A stretch of 64,000 bases of DNA from Candidatus Denitrolinea symbiosum (GTDB lineage Bacteria > Chloroflexota > Anaerolineae > Anaerolineales > Villigracilaceae): NCBI GenBank assembly GCA_017312345.1, contig BLAA01000001.1, forward strand, positions 2,790,001-2,854,000, given 5' to 3'. Below are positions 16,053-25,500 of the stretch, piece after piece. Every line of letters starts with the position of its first letter. Positions within the stretch are counted from its first letter, which is position 1. The translations under genes and the position numbers were made by a program. The notes beneath the pieces are model-generated. The model was not told the origin of the DNA and ran no database searches. It was given only the letters and a program-made list of their open reading frames with translations.

Positions 16053-16883
16053 ATGCTTCCCACCGAAATCCTCGACTCCATCCAACGCGCCCTCGCCGAA
16101 GACATCGGCGCTGGCGACGCGACCACCCTCTCCATCGTCCCGCCCGAAGCGACCATGCGCGGCCAGATCATCGCCAAGCAGGATGGCATCATCGCGGGAC
16201 TCGACGTCGCCCGCGCCGCCTACGAACTGTTGGACTCCGCCGTGGAGTTCTCTCCCCAACTAGCCGACGGTTCACGCGTGACCCGCGCGGGGTTGCTCGC
16301 CCTCGTCTCTGGTCGGACCTCCAGCCTGCTCACCGCCGAACGGACGGCGCTCAACTTCCTCGGGCGGATGTCTGGCATCGCCACGCTCACGCGCCAATTC
16401 GTGGACGCGGTCGCTGGCACGCGCGCCGTCATCCTCGACACGCGCAAGACCGCCCCAGGTCTGCGCGCCGTGGACAAGTTGGCCGTCAAACTCGGCGGCG
16501 GCGGCAATCACCGCATCGGCCTGTACGACATGATCCTGATCAAAGACAATCACATCGACTACGCGGGGGGAATCGAAGAAGCCGTCAGACGCGCAAAGGC
16601 CGCTCGAAGCGGACTCCCGATCGAGGTCGAAGCGCGAACCATGAACGATGTGAGAGTCGCGCTGAGTCTGGGCGTCGAAAGAATCCTGCTCGATAACATG
16701 TCGGTGGAAATGATGGCCGAAGCCGTGCGTCTGACGAACGGCCGCGCTAAATTGGAAGCCTCGGGCAACGTCACGCTGGAGACCGTCCGCCGCATCGCCG
16801 AAACGGGCGTGGACTTCATCTCCGTCGGCGCGCTGACCCACTCAGCCAAAGCGTTCGATGTGAGTTTTGATTATCTGAAATAA
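16053..16883 (+). CDS. nadC: Nicotinate-nucleotide pyrophosphorylase (carboxylating)
   Basis: Quinolinate phosphoribosyltransferase, the third step of de novo NAD synthesis: quinolinate plus PRPP gives nicotinate mononucleotide. Family landmarks are the N-terminal EDIGAGDATT, RTALNFLGRMSGIAT, the DTRKTAPGLR segment that binds the substrate carboxylates and phosphate, KDNHID, and the C-terminal LEASGNVTLE and FISVGALTHS. The length of 276 residues is normal. It is separated from nadA by a 208-bp stretch filled with palindromic repeat. nadB follows further on, so the full aspartate-to-NaMN pathway is encoded in this cluster. Confidence 0.96.
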   Translation: MLPTEILDSIQRALAEDIGAGDATTLSIVPPEATMRGQIIAKQDGIIAGLDVARAAYELLDSAVEFSPQLADGSRVTRAGLLALVSGRTSSLLTAERTALNFLGRMSGIATLTRQFVDAVAGTRAVILDTRKTAPGLRAVDKLAVKLGGGGNHRIGLYDMILIKDNHIDYAGGIEEAVRRAKAARSGLPIEVEARTMNDVRVALSLGVERILLDNMSVEMMAEAVRLTNGRAKLEASGNVTLETVRRIAETGVDFISVGALTHSAKAFDVSFDYLK

Positions 16884-16888
16884 TGCGG

Positions 16889-17075
16889 TACACGGATTTC
16901 ACGGATTGGACGGAGTCTCACGGATTTTTTAAATTCTCTAAACACAAAGTCGCGCAAAAGGTACACAAAGAAAAAAGAAATTTTGCCTTCGTGCGTATTT
17001 CCTTCGCAGCCTTCGTGTCCTTTGTGTTTAAAAGGTTTTATCCGCGTAATCCGTAAAATCAGTGTCATCCGTATA
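16889..17075. repeat. Nested palindromic repeat element between nadC and nadA
   Basis: The outer arms are runs of 9-mers ending in CGGAT (16889-16928) mirrored by ATCCG-type units at 17039-17075. Inner arms at about 16935-16970 and 17000-17035 are the AAACACAAAG / CCTTTGTGTTT family also seen at 3422-3562. The whole nadC-nadA gap is this element; nothing else is visible. Confidence 0.65.
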
Positions 17076-17091
17076 CAAAAAGGAATTCCCA

Positions 17092-18177
17092 ATGAACCAA
17101 CAAACCCAAGCGATGTACGACAAAATGCGGGCGAAACTCGAAAAGGTTGTCCCCGATGTGGAACTGCGTATCAAAGCCGAGATCGCCGTGGAGATCAACG
17201 CGCTGAAGGTTGAGCGCAACGCGGTCATCCTCGGTCACAACTACATGGAGCCAGCGCTGTTCTACTCCATCCCCGATTTCGTCGGCGACTCGCTCGACCT
17301 GAGCCGCAAGGCCGCGCAAACCGACAAGGATGTGATCGTCTTCTGCGGCGTCAAGTTCATGGCCGAGGCCGCCAAGATCCTGAACCCGAACAAGACCGTG
17401 CTCCTGCCGTCGGACAAGGCGGGCTGTTCGCTGGCCGCCGCCATCACCGCGGACGATGTGCGCGCGTTGAAGGCGCGCTTCCCTGGTGTGCCAGTCGTGA
17501 CCTACGTCAACACCTACGCGGACGTGAAGGCCGAGAGCGACATCTGCTGCACGTCATCTAACGCGAAGGCAGTCGTGGAATCGCTCGGCGTGGATAAGGT
17601 CATCTTCCTGCCTGATGAATATCTGGGCGGGAATGTGGCGCGCGAGTTGGGATGGAACATCGTTTACCCTGACATTCACTCAACCGCAAAGCACGCCAAG
17701 AGCGCGAAGGAAAACCAAGAATTAAATCTTAGCGACCTTAGCGGTCTTCGCGGTAAAACCCTGATCGGCTGGCGCGGACGTTGCGAAGTCCACGAGAAAT
17801 TCACTGTCAACGACATCCAGACCGTGCGCGCACAATTCCCCGATGTGTCCGTGCTGTCCCACCCCGAGTGCAGTCCCGAAGTGACCGCCGCCTCTGATTT
17901 CTCGGGCAGCACCAATGCCATGATTCGCTACGTCAAAGAATCCACCGCGCCGCAATATCTCGTCCTCACTGAGTGCGCCATGGGCGACAACATCGCCGCG
18001 GCCAACCCCGAGAAGGAAATGCTGCGCCTGTGCATGGTGCGCTGTCCGCACATGAACACGATCACGATGGAAGACACGCTCGAAGCGCTGAAGTTCAACC
18101 GCTACGAGATTGACGTGCCCGAGGAGATTCGCGTCCGCGCGGCGCGGTCGGTGCAGAGGATGATTGAGATTGGGTAG
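17092..18177 (+). CDS. nadA: Quinolinate synthase
   Basis: [4Fe-4S] enzyme that condenses iminoaspartate (made by NadB) with dihydroxyacetone phosphate to form quinolinate. The likely cluster Cys residues lie in DKAGCSLAAA, in HPECSPEV (or the CCTSSN motif) and in CPHMNTITMEDTL. The N-terminal VILGHNYMEPAL and DFVGDSLDLS are classic. ATG 17092 follows AAGGAATTCCC. The 361-residue chain contains an unusual in-frame insert of about 24 residues near position 200, after YPDIHS, encoded by a palindromic repeat (17683-17754). The reading frame continues normally after it at LIGWRGRCEVHEKF. The insert probably forms a surface loop if the enzyme works. The stop codon is the first triplet of an 8-bp repeat array. 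Confidence 0.95.
   Translation: MNQQTQAMYDKMRAKLEKVVPDVELRIKAEIAVEINALKVERNAVILGHNYMEPALFYSIPDFVGDSLDLSRKAAQTDKDVIVFCGVKFMAEAAKILNPNKTVLLPSDKAGCSLAAAITADDVRALKARFPGVPVVTYVNTYADVKAESDICCTSSNAKAVVESLGVDKVIFLPDEYLGGNVARELGWNIVYPDIHSTAKHAKSAKENQELNLSDLSGLRGKTLIGWRGRCEVHEKFTVNDIQTVRAQFPDVSVLSHPECSPEVTAASDFSGSTNAMIRYVKESTAPQYLVLTECAMGDNIAAANPEKEMLRLCMVRCPHMNTITMEDTLEALKFNRYEIDVPEEIRVRAARSVQRMIEIG
17683..17754. repeat. Palindromic repeat of 9-mers inserted in frame inside nadA
   Basis: The left arm is three 9-mers, ACCGCAAAG, CACGCCAAG and AGCGCGAAG (17683-17709). The right arm, CTTAGCGAC, CTTAGCGGT and CTTCGCGGT (17728-17754), is its imperfect reverse complement (20 of 27 positions). The spacer is 18 nt. 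The total of 72 bp equals 24 codons, so the frame is kept. Confidence 0.8.
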
Positions 18178-18214
18178 TCGGATAGTCACATGGTCAAACA
18201 GTCAGATGGTCGTC
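18175..18214 (+). repeat. Tandem 8-bp repeat array beginning at the nadA stop codon
   Basis: Five units in a row, TAGTCGGA, TAGTCACA, TGGTCAAA, CAGTCAGA and TGGTCGTC, of the form NRGTCNNN. The first TAG is the nadA stop. A sister array lies at 44343-44390. Confidence 0.65.
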
Positions 18215-18292
18215 ATTGCGAGGAGGGTGTTCTTCCCGACGAAGCAATCTCCTCATCAAGTCAGAGATTGCTTCGCTGCGCTCGCAATGACG
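18211..18292. repeat. CGTCATTGCGAG-type palindromic repeat (MITE-like)
   Basis: The outer arms CGTCATTGCGAG (18211-18222) and CTCGCAATGACG (18281-18292) are exact reverse complements. The inner arms GAAGCAATCT (18241-18250) and AGATTGCTTC (18265-18274) are too. This sequence type is widely dispersed in many bacterial genomes. Confidence 0.85.
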
Positions 18293-18313
18293 GGTACAAG
18301 AAAAGAGGCCCGT

Positions 18314-19033
18314 TTGAAGCATATTGCCATTCTGCTCCTTTGTCTCTGCATAACCGCTTGCTCCAATGCAACTCTCACTCCCGGAGCGACAGTCGCCTTT
18401 ACACCAACCGTAACCATTACCGTTATCCCAACACCGACAAACACTCCAACAAGAACTCCAAGTTCTACTGCCACACCATTGAGTGAATTAACAGCCGCTG
18501 ATGTTGGCTTACCCTGGGATACAAATACCAGTGCAGTGGTAAAACATTTACCTTGTTATGTAAATACTGATACGCGCTTTCACGCAGGTGATGGTTTTTA
18601 CTTTACAGGAGTGCAAAACGGGGAAATAATTTATGTAGTTGCGCCAATAACTGGAAGAGTGGTGTACGCAGCTTACACAAACGATTTCGTTGGACAAAAT
18701 GTTATTGTAGAAACACCCTATGTATTCAATGGTGAAAGAGTCTTTTATCAAATTGTCCACTTCAACAACTTACTCGTAAGTGAAGGAAACTGGCTAGTTC
18801 GAGGAGATAAAATCGGAGAATTGGTTAGGGGAGGCATTATTCATGGCGATCCAAGAGGTACGCTTTTACTTGATTTTGGGGTTTTCCATACTAACAGGAA
18901 GTGGCACACCATTGACGCAAGCGATTCAAATGATATGCCACAATATATTCCTGTAAGCACTTTAGTGGCCGACGACTTAGCAAAATTGTCTAATTTAACC
19001 GAATTACCCATCTGCGAAGGAAACCCAAAGTAA
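18314..19033 (+). CDS. Predicted lipoprotein with degenerate M23/LytM-like domain
   Basis: I choose TTG 18314, after AAAAGAGG, because it gives a clean lipoprotein signal: KHIAILLLCLCITAC, with lipobox ITAC and the lipidated Cys at about residue 15. A Thr/Pro-rich linker follows, then a domain of about 160 residues whose strand pattern (VVAPITGRVVYAAYTND, GQNVIVET, IVHFNNLLVSEGNWLVRGDK) resembles M23 peptidase/LytM folds. The zinc-binding HxxxD and HxH motifs are not complete, so it is probably a non-catalytic binding domain. It is AT-rich compared with nadA and nadB and sits between them behind two repeat elements, which suggests later insertion. Exported to the outer face of the membrane (prediction). 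Confidence 0.7.
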   Translation: MKHIAILLLCLCITACSNATLTPGATVAFTPTVTITVIPTPTNTPTRTPSSTATPLSELTAADVGLPWDTNTSAVVKHLPCYVNTDTRFHAGDGFYFTGVQNGEIIYVVAPITGRVVYAAYTNDFVGQNVIVETPYVFNGERVFYQIVHFNNLLVSEGNWLVRGDKIGELVRGGIIHGDPRGTLLLDFGVFHTNRKWHTIDASDSNDMPQYIPVSTLVADDLAKLSNLTELPICEGNPK

Positions 19034-19104
19034 GGCAGGTAATTTGCAAGCAGGTAGTATAAATATCTGTCTACCTATCCACCTTTCTACTTCCCGAGGC
19101 AACC

Positions 19105-20694
19105 ATGCTCCAAACAGACGTACTCATCATCGGCGCGGGGATCGCGGGGGCGACGGCGGCGCTGAAATTGGCGGAAGATCCCAACCGTCACATCACTGTC
19201 ATCACGCGCGAGCCTGACCCGCACGAATCCAACACGGGGTACGCGCAGGGCGGGATCATCAGCCGCGGTCCCAACGACAGCGCCGACCTGCTGGTGAAGG
19301 ACATCCTCGAGGCGGGCGCGGGCGCGTCATTGCCCGAGGCGGCGCGCATTCTGGCGGAGGAGGGACCTCGTCTGCTAGAAAAAATTCTGATTGCCTCAGC
19401 CCATGTCCCGTTCGACAGAGGCGAGGATGAGAACTATGAATGGGGTCAGGAGGCCGCGCATTCCCGCCGTCGAATCCTGCACGTCGGCGATGGGACAGGC
19501 CGCGCCATCGCACGCGGACTCGTCGCACAACTGAAGTCGAAGTCCAACATCCAGTGGTTCACCAACGCCACTGCCGTTGACCTGATCACGTACCCGCACC
19601 ACTCGCGCAACCCACTCGACACGTACAAGCCGATCGTGTGTCATGGCGCGTACGTGTTCGACCGCAACAAGGGCGCGGTGCATCGGACGCTGGCGGGCGC
19701 GACGGTTCTCGCGACGGGCGGGCTGGGTCGCATTTACCGAAACACGACCAACCCCGCGGGCGCGCGCGGCGACGGGCTGGCGATGGCTTCGCGGGCGGGC
19801 GCGCGGATCGTCAACGCGGAGTACGTCCAGTTCCACCCGACCGCGCTGGCCGTGCCTGGCGCGGAGGGATTTTTGATCAGCGAGGCGGTGCGTGGCGAGG
19901 GCGGGATTCTGCTCACGCCCGAGGGACAGCCGTTCATGGAAAAGTACGCGCCCGAATGGAAAGACCTCGCACCGCGTGACGTGGTGGCGCGCGCCATCCA
20001 CACGGAAATGACCGAGCACGCGTACACGTATGTGCTGCTCGACATCGCTTCGCACAAGGACGCCGAGTGGATTCGTGAACGATTCCCGAACATTTACGCC
20101 ACCTGTCTCAAGGCGGGCATTGACATCACGCGCGAGCCGATCCCCGTGGTGCCTGCCGCGCATTATTTCTGCGGCGGCGTGCAGGTGGACGAGTGGGGGC
20201 GGACGAACATCGCGAATTTGTACGCGGTGGGCGAGGTCTCGTGCACGGGTCTGCACGGCGCGAACCGACTGGCGTCCACGTCGCTGTTGGAGGGATTGGT
20301 GTGGGGGAATCGCGCGGGGGAAGATATAGTAAAGCGAGATAATATCTCGCTCTACGTTGAGAACGTCCCCGCGTGGGACGAAAGCGGGTTGACCGACGAC
20401 CGCGACCCCGCGCTGATCCAGGGCGACATGCAGACCATCCAGAATATCATGTGGTATTACGTGGGACTCGTCCGCAGCGGCGACCGTCTCTCGCGCGCCA
20501 TCCGCGAGTTGCGTCACCTGCAAAACGAGATCGAGACCTTCTACCGCACCACCAAACTCAGCGACGGACTCATCGGGTTGAGAAACGCCGTCGAAGCCGC
20601 GCTGATCGTGGCACAGTCCGCGCAGCATAACAGGCAGAGCCGCGGGTGTCATTATCGGGTCGATTCGGTGGAGGTGGGGGACAGACTGATATAA
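19105..20694 (+). CDS. nadB: L-aspartate oxidase
   Basis: FAD enzyme that oxidises L-aspartate to iminoaspartate, the first step of de novo NAD synthesis; in anaerobes fumarate can serve as acceptor. The dinucleotide-binding motif LIIGAGIAGATAALK is at the N-terminus. Other family motifs are SNTGYAQGGI, ATGGLGRIYRNTTNP, GARIVNAEYVQFHPTAL, the capping-domain region, PAAHYFCGGV and GANRLASTSLLEG. The length of 529 residues is normal. It is the partner of NadA and NadC just upstream, though a lipoprotein gene and repeats now separate it from nadA. An extended -10 box for the next gene overlaps its stop codon. Confidence 0.96.
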   Translation: MLQTDVLIIGAGIAGATAALKLAEDPNRHITVITREPDPHESNTGYAQGGIISRGPNDSADLLVKDILEAGAGASLPEAARILAEEGPRLLEKILIASAHVPFDRGEDENYEWGQEAAHSRRRILHVGDGTGRAIARGLVAQLKSKSNIQWFTNATAVDLITYPHHSRNPLDTYKPIVCHGAYVFDRNKGAVHRTLAGATVLATGGLGRIYRNTTNPAGARGDGLAMASRAGARIVNAEYVQFHPTALAVPGAEGFLISEAVRGEGGILLTPEGQPFMEKYAPEWKDLAPRDVVARAIHTEMTEHAYTYVLLDIASHKDAEWIRERFPNIYATCLKAGIDITREPIPVVPAAHYFCGGVQVDEWGRTNIANLYAVGEVSCTGLHGANRLASTSLLEGLVWGNRAGEDIVKRDNISLYVENVPAWDESGLTDDRDPALIQGDMQTIQNIMWYYVGLVRSGDRLSRAIRELRHLQNEIETFYRTTKLSDGLIGLRNAVEAALIVAQSAQHNRQSRGCHYRVDSVEVGDRLI

Positions 20695-20695
20695 T
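20687..20695 (+). promoter_or_regulatory. Extended -10 promoter element overlapping the nadB stop codon
   Basis: TGATATAAT, with TATAAT at 20690-20695, lies 72 bp before the ATG at 20768. No convincing -35 is seen. It gives a transcript with a leader for the two paralogous secreted proteins. Confidence 0.5.
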
Positions 20696-20767
20696 CGGGT
20701 TGGGTGTCTAGCTTTGGCGGTACGGGAGAAAGTTAAATTTCAACACACACAAATCAGGAGGCTAACT

Positions 20768-22510
20768 ATGAAGCCGTATCGTGTTGTTTCTATCGCTTTG
20801 CTGGTTATTTTTGCCATAAGCGCGCTTGTGCCGATGATTCCTGTTCAAGCCCAATCCCTGTTTGATGGGGTTGTAGCCTATATTGGCACCGATGGGAATA
20901 TTTATGTATTGTGGGAGAATGGTTCAAAACAACAAGTTACCTTTGACGCAGTGGTCACCGATAATCATGAATATATACCAGACAAAATCTGGTATGACTG
21001 CCTTGACTTGTTTACGGACAAGAAGCACCTGTTCTTTACCAAACGAACCAACGAATTTGATACGCCAGCAACAAATGTGTTTTACGATCTTTTAACTAAT
21101 ACTGTGATTTATAGCAGTCCGACAGAAGATGGATATTGTAACTTCCCAGGTATGGACGAAAAAGGCTTATTCTATGAAATAAATGAAACAGAAGAGTTAT
21201 CATCGGGTAATACCGTTGAAAGAGGCTATACCCAATATATTTCAGGTGCAAGGGAACTTAATTATGAGTACACAACAAAGGCATTATACCTTCCAGTAGT
21301 TGTGTACTTTTACAACATGGCAATTTATCAAGAAAATCCATATGAGTTCGTCTTTTACAATTTCAATACGCATGAGTATTTACGAATTAGTACCCCTATA
21401 GAGAAATTCTTGGACGCTACAAGACTATCGGATAACGAGATCGTCTTTTCAAGCTTTAATTCGGATGTGATAATTACAGTTAACCTCCAATCAAAACAAG
21501 TAGAGCAATGGGGATTTGCCGTACACAACGCAATAATCATTGACACGACAAAACGCGGATATTATTTGGTTGCGGGAGATCATGGAGAAGGAACGCCTAA
21601 ATCCCTCTACAAAGTTGATTTGAACAGGCAATCCAGCGAGGTAGTATATACTCCATCCGTCCCTGTTTTAATATGGGCGAAGACATCACCCGTTACGGGT
21701 GCAATCTATATTTTAGAAGAATCTCCAGATTATTGGGCATTCTACAGTTTGATAATGATTCCTAATCAGGGATCCCCCATAAAGATCACATCATCAGCAG
21801 ATTCTAATTATCAGTGGTCAAACGATTCAAAGAAAGTTTACTATATTGAGTTAACTCAACTATCTCCCGATGACAATATGCTTAATAGAGAGTTGATGGT
21901 TTACGATGTAGCAACAAGCAGTCGCACAAAAATTATCGACATCATTCCTTCTGGCGGTTATGGTGAAGAAGTACAACAGCCAATTTCCTGGATATTGAAT
22001 GATAGCCCAATCCCAGATCCAGAATCAAGCGTCGCCCCATCTGATACAGCACCAGATTCAACAACTCAAACCAATCCCCAAAACCAGCCGTCCATCTTTG
22101 AGCCATTTATCAATTCCAACTACACGCCAATCCTGGTAATCGGAGGAATTGGGACGATTGTCTTACTCGGATTGGGAGCAGGAGCGGTTTGGTGGACGAC
22201 CCGCCCCAAAAACAAACCAAACGCGCCAGTAATGCAAAGGGGACAAGTTCCGCCATCGCCAGTATCTCCACAGATTCAAAATGCAATTCGTCTTGCCAAA
22301 GAAAAGCGCTTCAAAGAGTCTTTCGAGATTCTCCGAGAACTGGTAAAGTCGGAAGGTAATAATCCTGAAATTTGGTATTACCTCGGCTATGACTTGGTCA
22401 ACATGGGAGATTTTGTCAATGCCGAAAGATGCTTTTCGCGGGCAAAACAATATGGACATCCCAAAGCAGACAACGCGCTCAATTGGATAAAAAACAACCG
22501 TCAACCATAA
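20768..22510 (+). CDS. Secreted/membrane protein: beta-propeller-like ectodomain, TM helix, cytoplasmic TPR
   Basis: A 580-residue protein of unknown function. ATG 20768 follows a perfect AGGAGG. Residues 1-30 are a signal peptide (VVSIALLVIFAISALVPMIP, cleavage near VQAQS). Residues 30-430 have repeated blade-like segments (FDGVVAYIGTDGNIYVLW, SPDDNMLNRELMVYD) like TolB/WD40-type propellers. A single TM helix follows at about 455-475, then a C-terminal pair of TPR-like helices (FKESFEILRELV, NPEIWYYLGYDL, DFVNAERCFSRAKQYGHP). The next gene is a larger paralogue with the same plan, so they arose by duplication. The low GC relative to nadB hints at acquisition by transfer (inference). It might sense or scaffold envelope components. 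Confidence 0.75.
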   Translation: MKPYRVVSIALLVIFAISALVPMIPVQAQSLFDGVVAYIGTDGNIYVLWENGSKQQVTFDAVVTDNHEYIPDKIWYDCLDLFTDKKHLFFTKRTNEFDTPATNVFYDLLTNTVIYSSPTEDGYCNFPGMDEKGLFYEINETEELSSGNTVERGYTQYISGARELNYEYTTKALYLPVVVYFYNMAIYQENPYEFVFYNFNTHEYLRISTPIEKFLDATRLSDNEIVFSSFNSDVIITVNLQSKQVEQWGFAVHNAIIIDTTKRGYYLVAGDHGEGTPKSLYKVDLNRQSSEVVYTPSVPVLIWAKTSPVTGAIYILEESPDYWAFYSLIMIPNQGSPIKITSSADSNYQWSNDSKKVYYIELTQLSPDDNMLNRELMVYDVATSSRTKIIDIIPSGGYGEEVQQPISWILNDSPIPDPESSVAPSDTAPDSTTQTNPQNQPSIFEPFINSNYTPILVIGGIGTIVLLGLGAGAVWWTTRPKNKPNAPVMQRGQVPPSPVSPQIQNAIRLAKEKRFKESFEILRELVKSEGNNPEIWYYLGYDLVNMGDFVNAERCFSRAKQYGHPKADNALNWIKNNRQP

Positions 22511-22526
22511 ACTTACCGAGGTAACG

Positions 22527-25500
22527 ATGGATACAAAAACTACCTTCCAATACTGGCGGATGTCCTCTGCTTTGTTGATTCTAGTTTTGCTCGCAAACTC
22601 AGTCGGATATTCACCCGTCAAGGCGCAATCGTCATTGCAGTTTGAAGGAATAATCGCTTATGAAGATTCAACTGGAAACATCATTCTCGCCACTGGGGAT
22701 GGAAAACGATCTCCAGTGACAGCTGATGCAGATGCAAACCAAAACCCATTAGAAAGAAACCAAAAGCCCACTTATAAGATTTTTGGATTTTCTCCAAACG
22801 GGGCTTATTTGGCGTTTCGTCGCTGGAGCGACGATGAGGGGGCAAGGTTATATATTTATAATATTGCCAATGGCAATATTATCGCAAAGTTGAATTTTTC
22901 CGAGATAAGTTTATATAACCCCATGCAATGGCACAAAGATAGCGATTCGATAATTGCCCATCAAAGTGTCGGGGAAGAAACAGGATTTGAAAATACCACA
23001 GATGATCATGAATTTTATTATCGCGTGTATTTTTCTGGGGAACGAGTCCTTTTGTTTGATACTTACTCACACCATAATCGCACCAATATCAACTTTGACC
23101 TGAACACTTTTTTTGAATTTAATGAGAATCATAGCCCAGGAATAGGTGGAATTCTCCATAACTGGGTTGAAAACACAAAATATGAAGTTGAAATCACCAA
23201 CTACAATGTAAGCGGGGTATGGGCGCACGACGGAGAATCTTTTATCTATGTTGACAACGAATATGGGAATATACTGGGATTTGACCTAAAAACAGGTGCG
23301 ACAACAAAAAACATTGATATCCCTTATGGGATGTGGGCTCTTTACGATCTTCTCACCCAGAGTTCCAGTAATTACTTCTTGTTATCTCCAGATTCGAAAC
23401 ACTTGCTGCTATCAGACGACTATGCCGGGCTTTACGATCTCAGCTTTGAAACGGCAGAAGTTGAATCTGTGTACGCCTGGCCAGTCAACAATACCGAAAA
23501 TGAAATTAAGGCTCTTTGGTCGAGCAGCGGCAATCTCGTTATGGTCAACACATATTCAGCCGACGACCAACGTGTGTTGGTTGTAAAAAAAGGGAACTTG
23601 CCTGTTCGCGTTGCCACAAGTGCAGAACCCTTGTTCTGGCTGTCGAAGGATTCAGAAAGGCTTGTATATGCTCAATACAATGTAGGCGGGGATAAGATCA
23701 ATGGCGATTTGATGGTATACGATCATGCTACTGGTGCAAGCGTAAAGATCGGGGATTTGCCAATCTTCAAGGATGTGGACACTTCATCAGGAATTAGTTA
23801 TGGGTACTATCAGGATAGCGTCGATTGGACGAATGGGGAAGTTGATCTCCCCGAAGCGCCGCCGTTGCCAGGAAATCCTTTCGAAAACGAATTGTGCCCT
23901 TATGATCCTTTATTTAGCGACAAGCAAACTCTCATCCACTTATTACAGGACACGTCATATCTAACATTCCGCGTCCAGCCTAATCCGCCATTCAAATTGC
24001 TAGATCTAAATTATGATGAAAAGAGCGCACAAGAGCTCTTGGATTCTCTCAAAAGAGAATGTTCGAATTATGAGAATACGCCTCGCGAAGAAAAACTGGA
24101 ATTCGACAGAAAAATGTCGGCATTTACAAGGTTGACTTATACAGAATATAGTCTGAATGAAATTTTGACGCAGGTGGTTTTCTTGTCAGAAAAAATAGGC
24201 AACACGTCTTCGGATCTGTTTGTTGGCTTATTTTCTATGCTTACCATGGTTGCCAGACTTGGAGATTGGTTAAAGACAAGAGCGCCTAGCCAATCGAAGT
24301 TGATAGATGGCTTCAAAGGAAAAATTTCAATTTTCCTCTTGGGAATGTTGGACAAAATTTCTCCAGCCCTAAAACAGGCGGCAATAGAAGTGGGGGATTT
24401 TATTAAAGACCAGTTTCTGGAAGAAATCGTTGATATTTTGAAAGGGAATACAATTGATAAATGGATTGCTGGGCGTCTCGTTAAGAACCATATTGAGCAA
24501 ACAAAGCCTGAAGTTTACATCGCGGTCGCCAATGTTCCTCCAGACATTCTGCAATTGGCCGAAACAGATCTAAAGGCAGATAATGCGATTCGCACCTTAA
24601 CCACCGTAGCGCAGAATGAAACTCGGGACAAAATCACTTTCATAGACGCGTCACTCAATGTTGCTGATAACGCTGATGTAACATCTGATGCCCTTGAGCT
24701 TTCATCAGCATTTGCGTTGATTTCTTCTACGACGCCCGCTGCGCCAGTGACATTACCAGTGGCGGCCTTCTTGCAAAAAGCAGCGCTTTTGATGAAATCA
24801 ATTGCAGTGCTAGCGCAAAGTATTGCTTTGCAAACTGGAACTTCCCACCTTGAGCGTCTCAATTATTATGCGTTAAATTCTGCCGATATTGCGTTTGACC
24901 CTTCTAAATTGACCACAGTTCTCGCGCAAGAGAATCAAATTATTACCCTAGATGTCGCTTCGCTTGACTTCGTGCCAGCTAATTACATTCCTGCGAGCAC
25001 GTACTACTATCATTATCAAAAACAAACAAACGCTTCCGTTGACGACTATAAAGCCAGTATTGAACAATTAATGCAGGCAATTGCAAGCAGGAAGGATGAG
25101 CAAATTCAAATTGCCGCCGAAGAATTGTTGAGAATTGACGATGAATTGCTTGCGTCGCTGAAAACCGCCGAAGCGCCATTAGCCGAAATGCCCTATGATC
25201 GTCCCGAAGTTCAAAACCTGGATTTTTCCATTCAAGATTTGCGCGCTCAAAGTGTTACTCTGCATATGGCTTTGATGGTTTACATGGTCGAGAAAACTTC
25301 TCCAGAAATCCAACAGGAAACACAAACTATAGTCTCCGATGTCTTGAAAAGCGCGGATGACTTCAAAACTAATTACGATGTCTTGACGCAATCTGGACTG
25401 GCAATCCCCGTCAAGTTCCTGCCTGTGATTCTGGATTCAAAGACACCAGACACGATTGTTGAGGGTGATACTTTCTCAATGACGGTAAAACTCTCTAACG

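Noticed and set aside
18314..19033. Active M23 metallopeptidase
   Set aside because: The fold pattern is suggestive, but the zinc ligands are not complete.
19396..20652. 418-codon minus-strand open frame
   Set aside because: It is a shadow of nadB, with no motif and no ribosome binding site.
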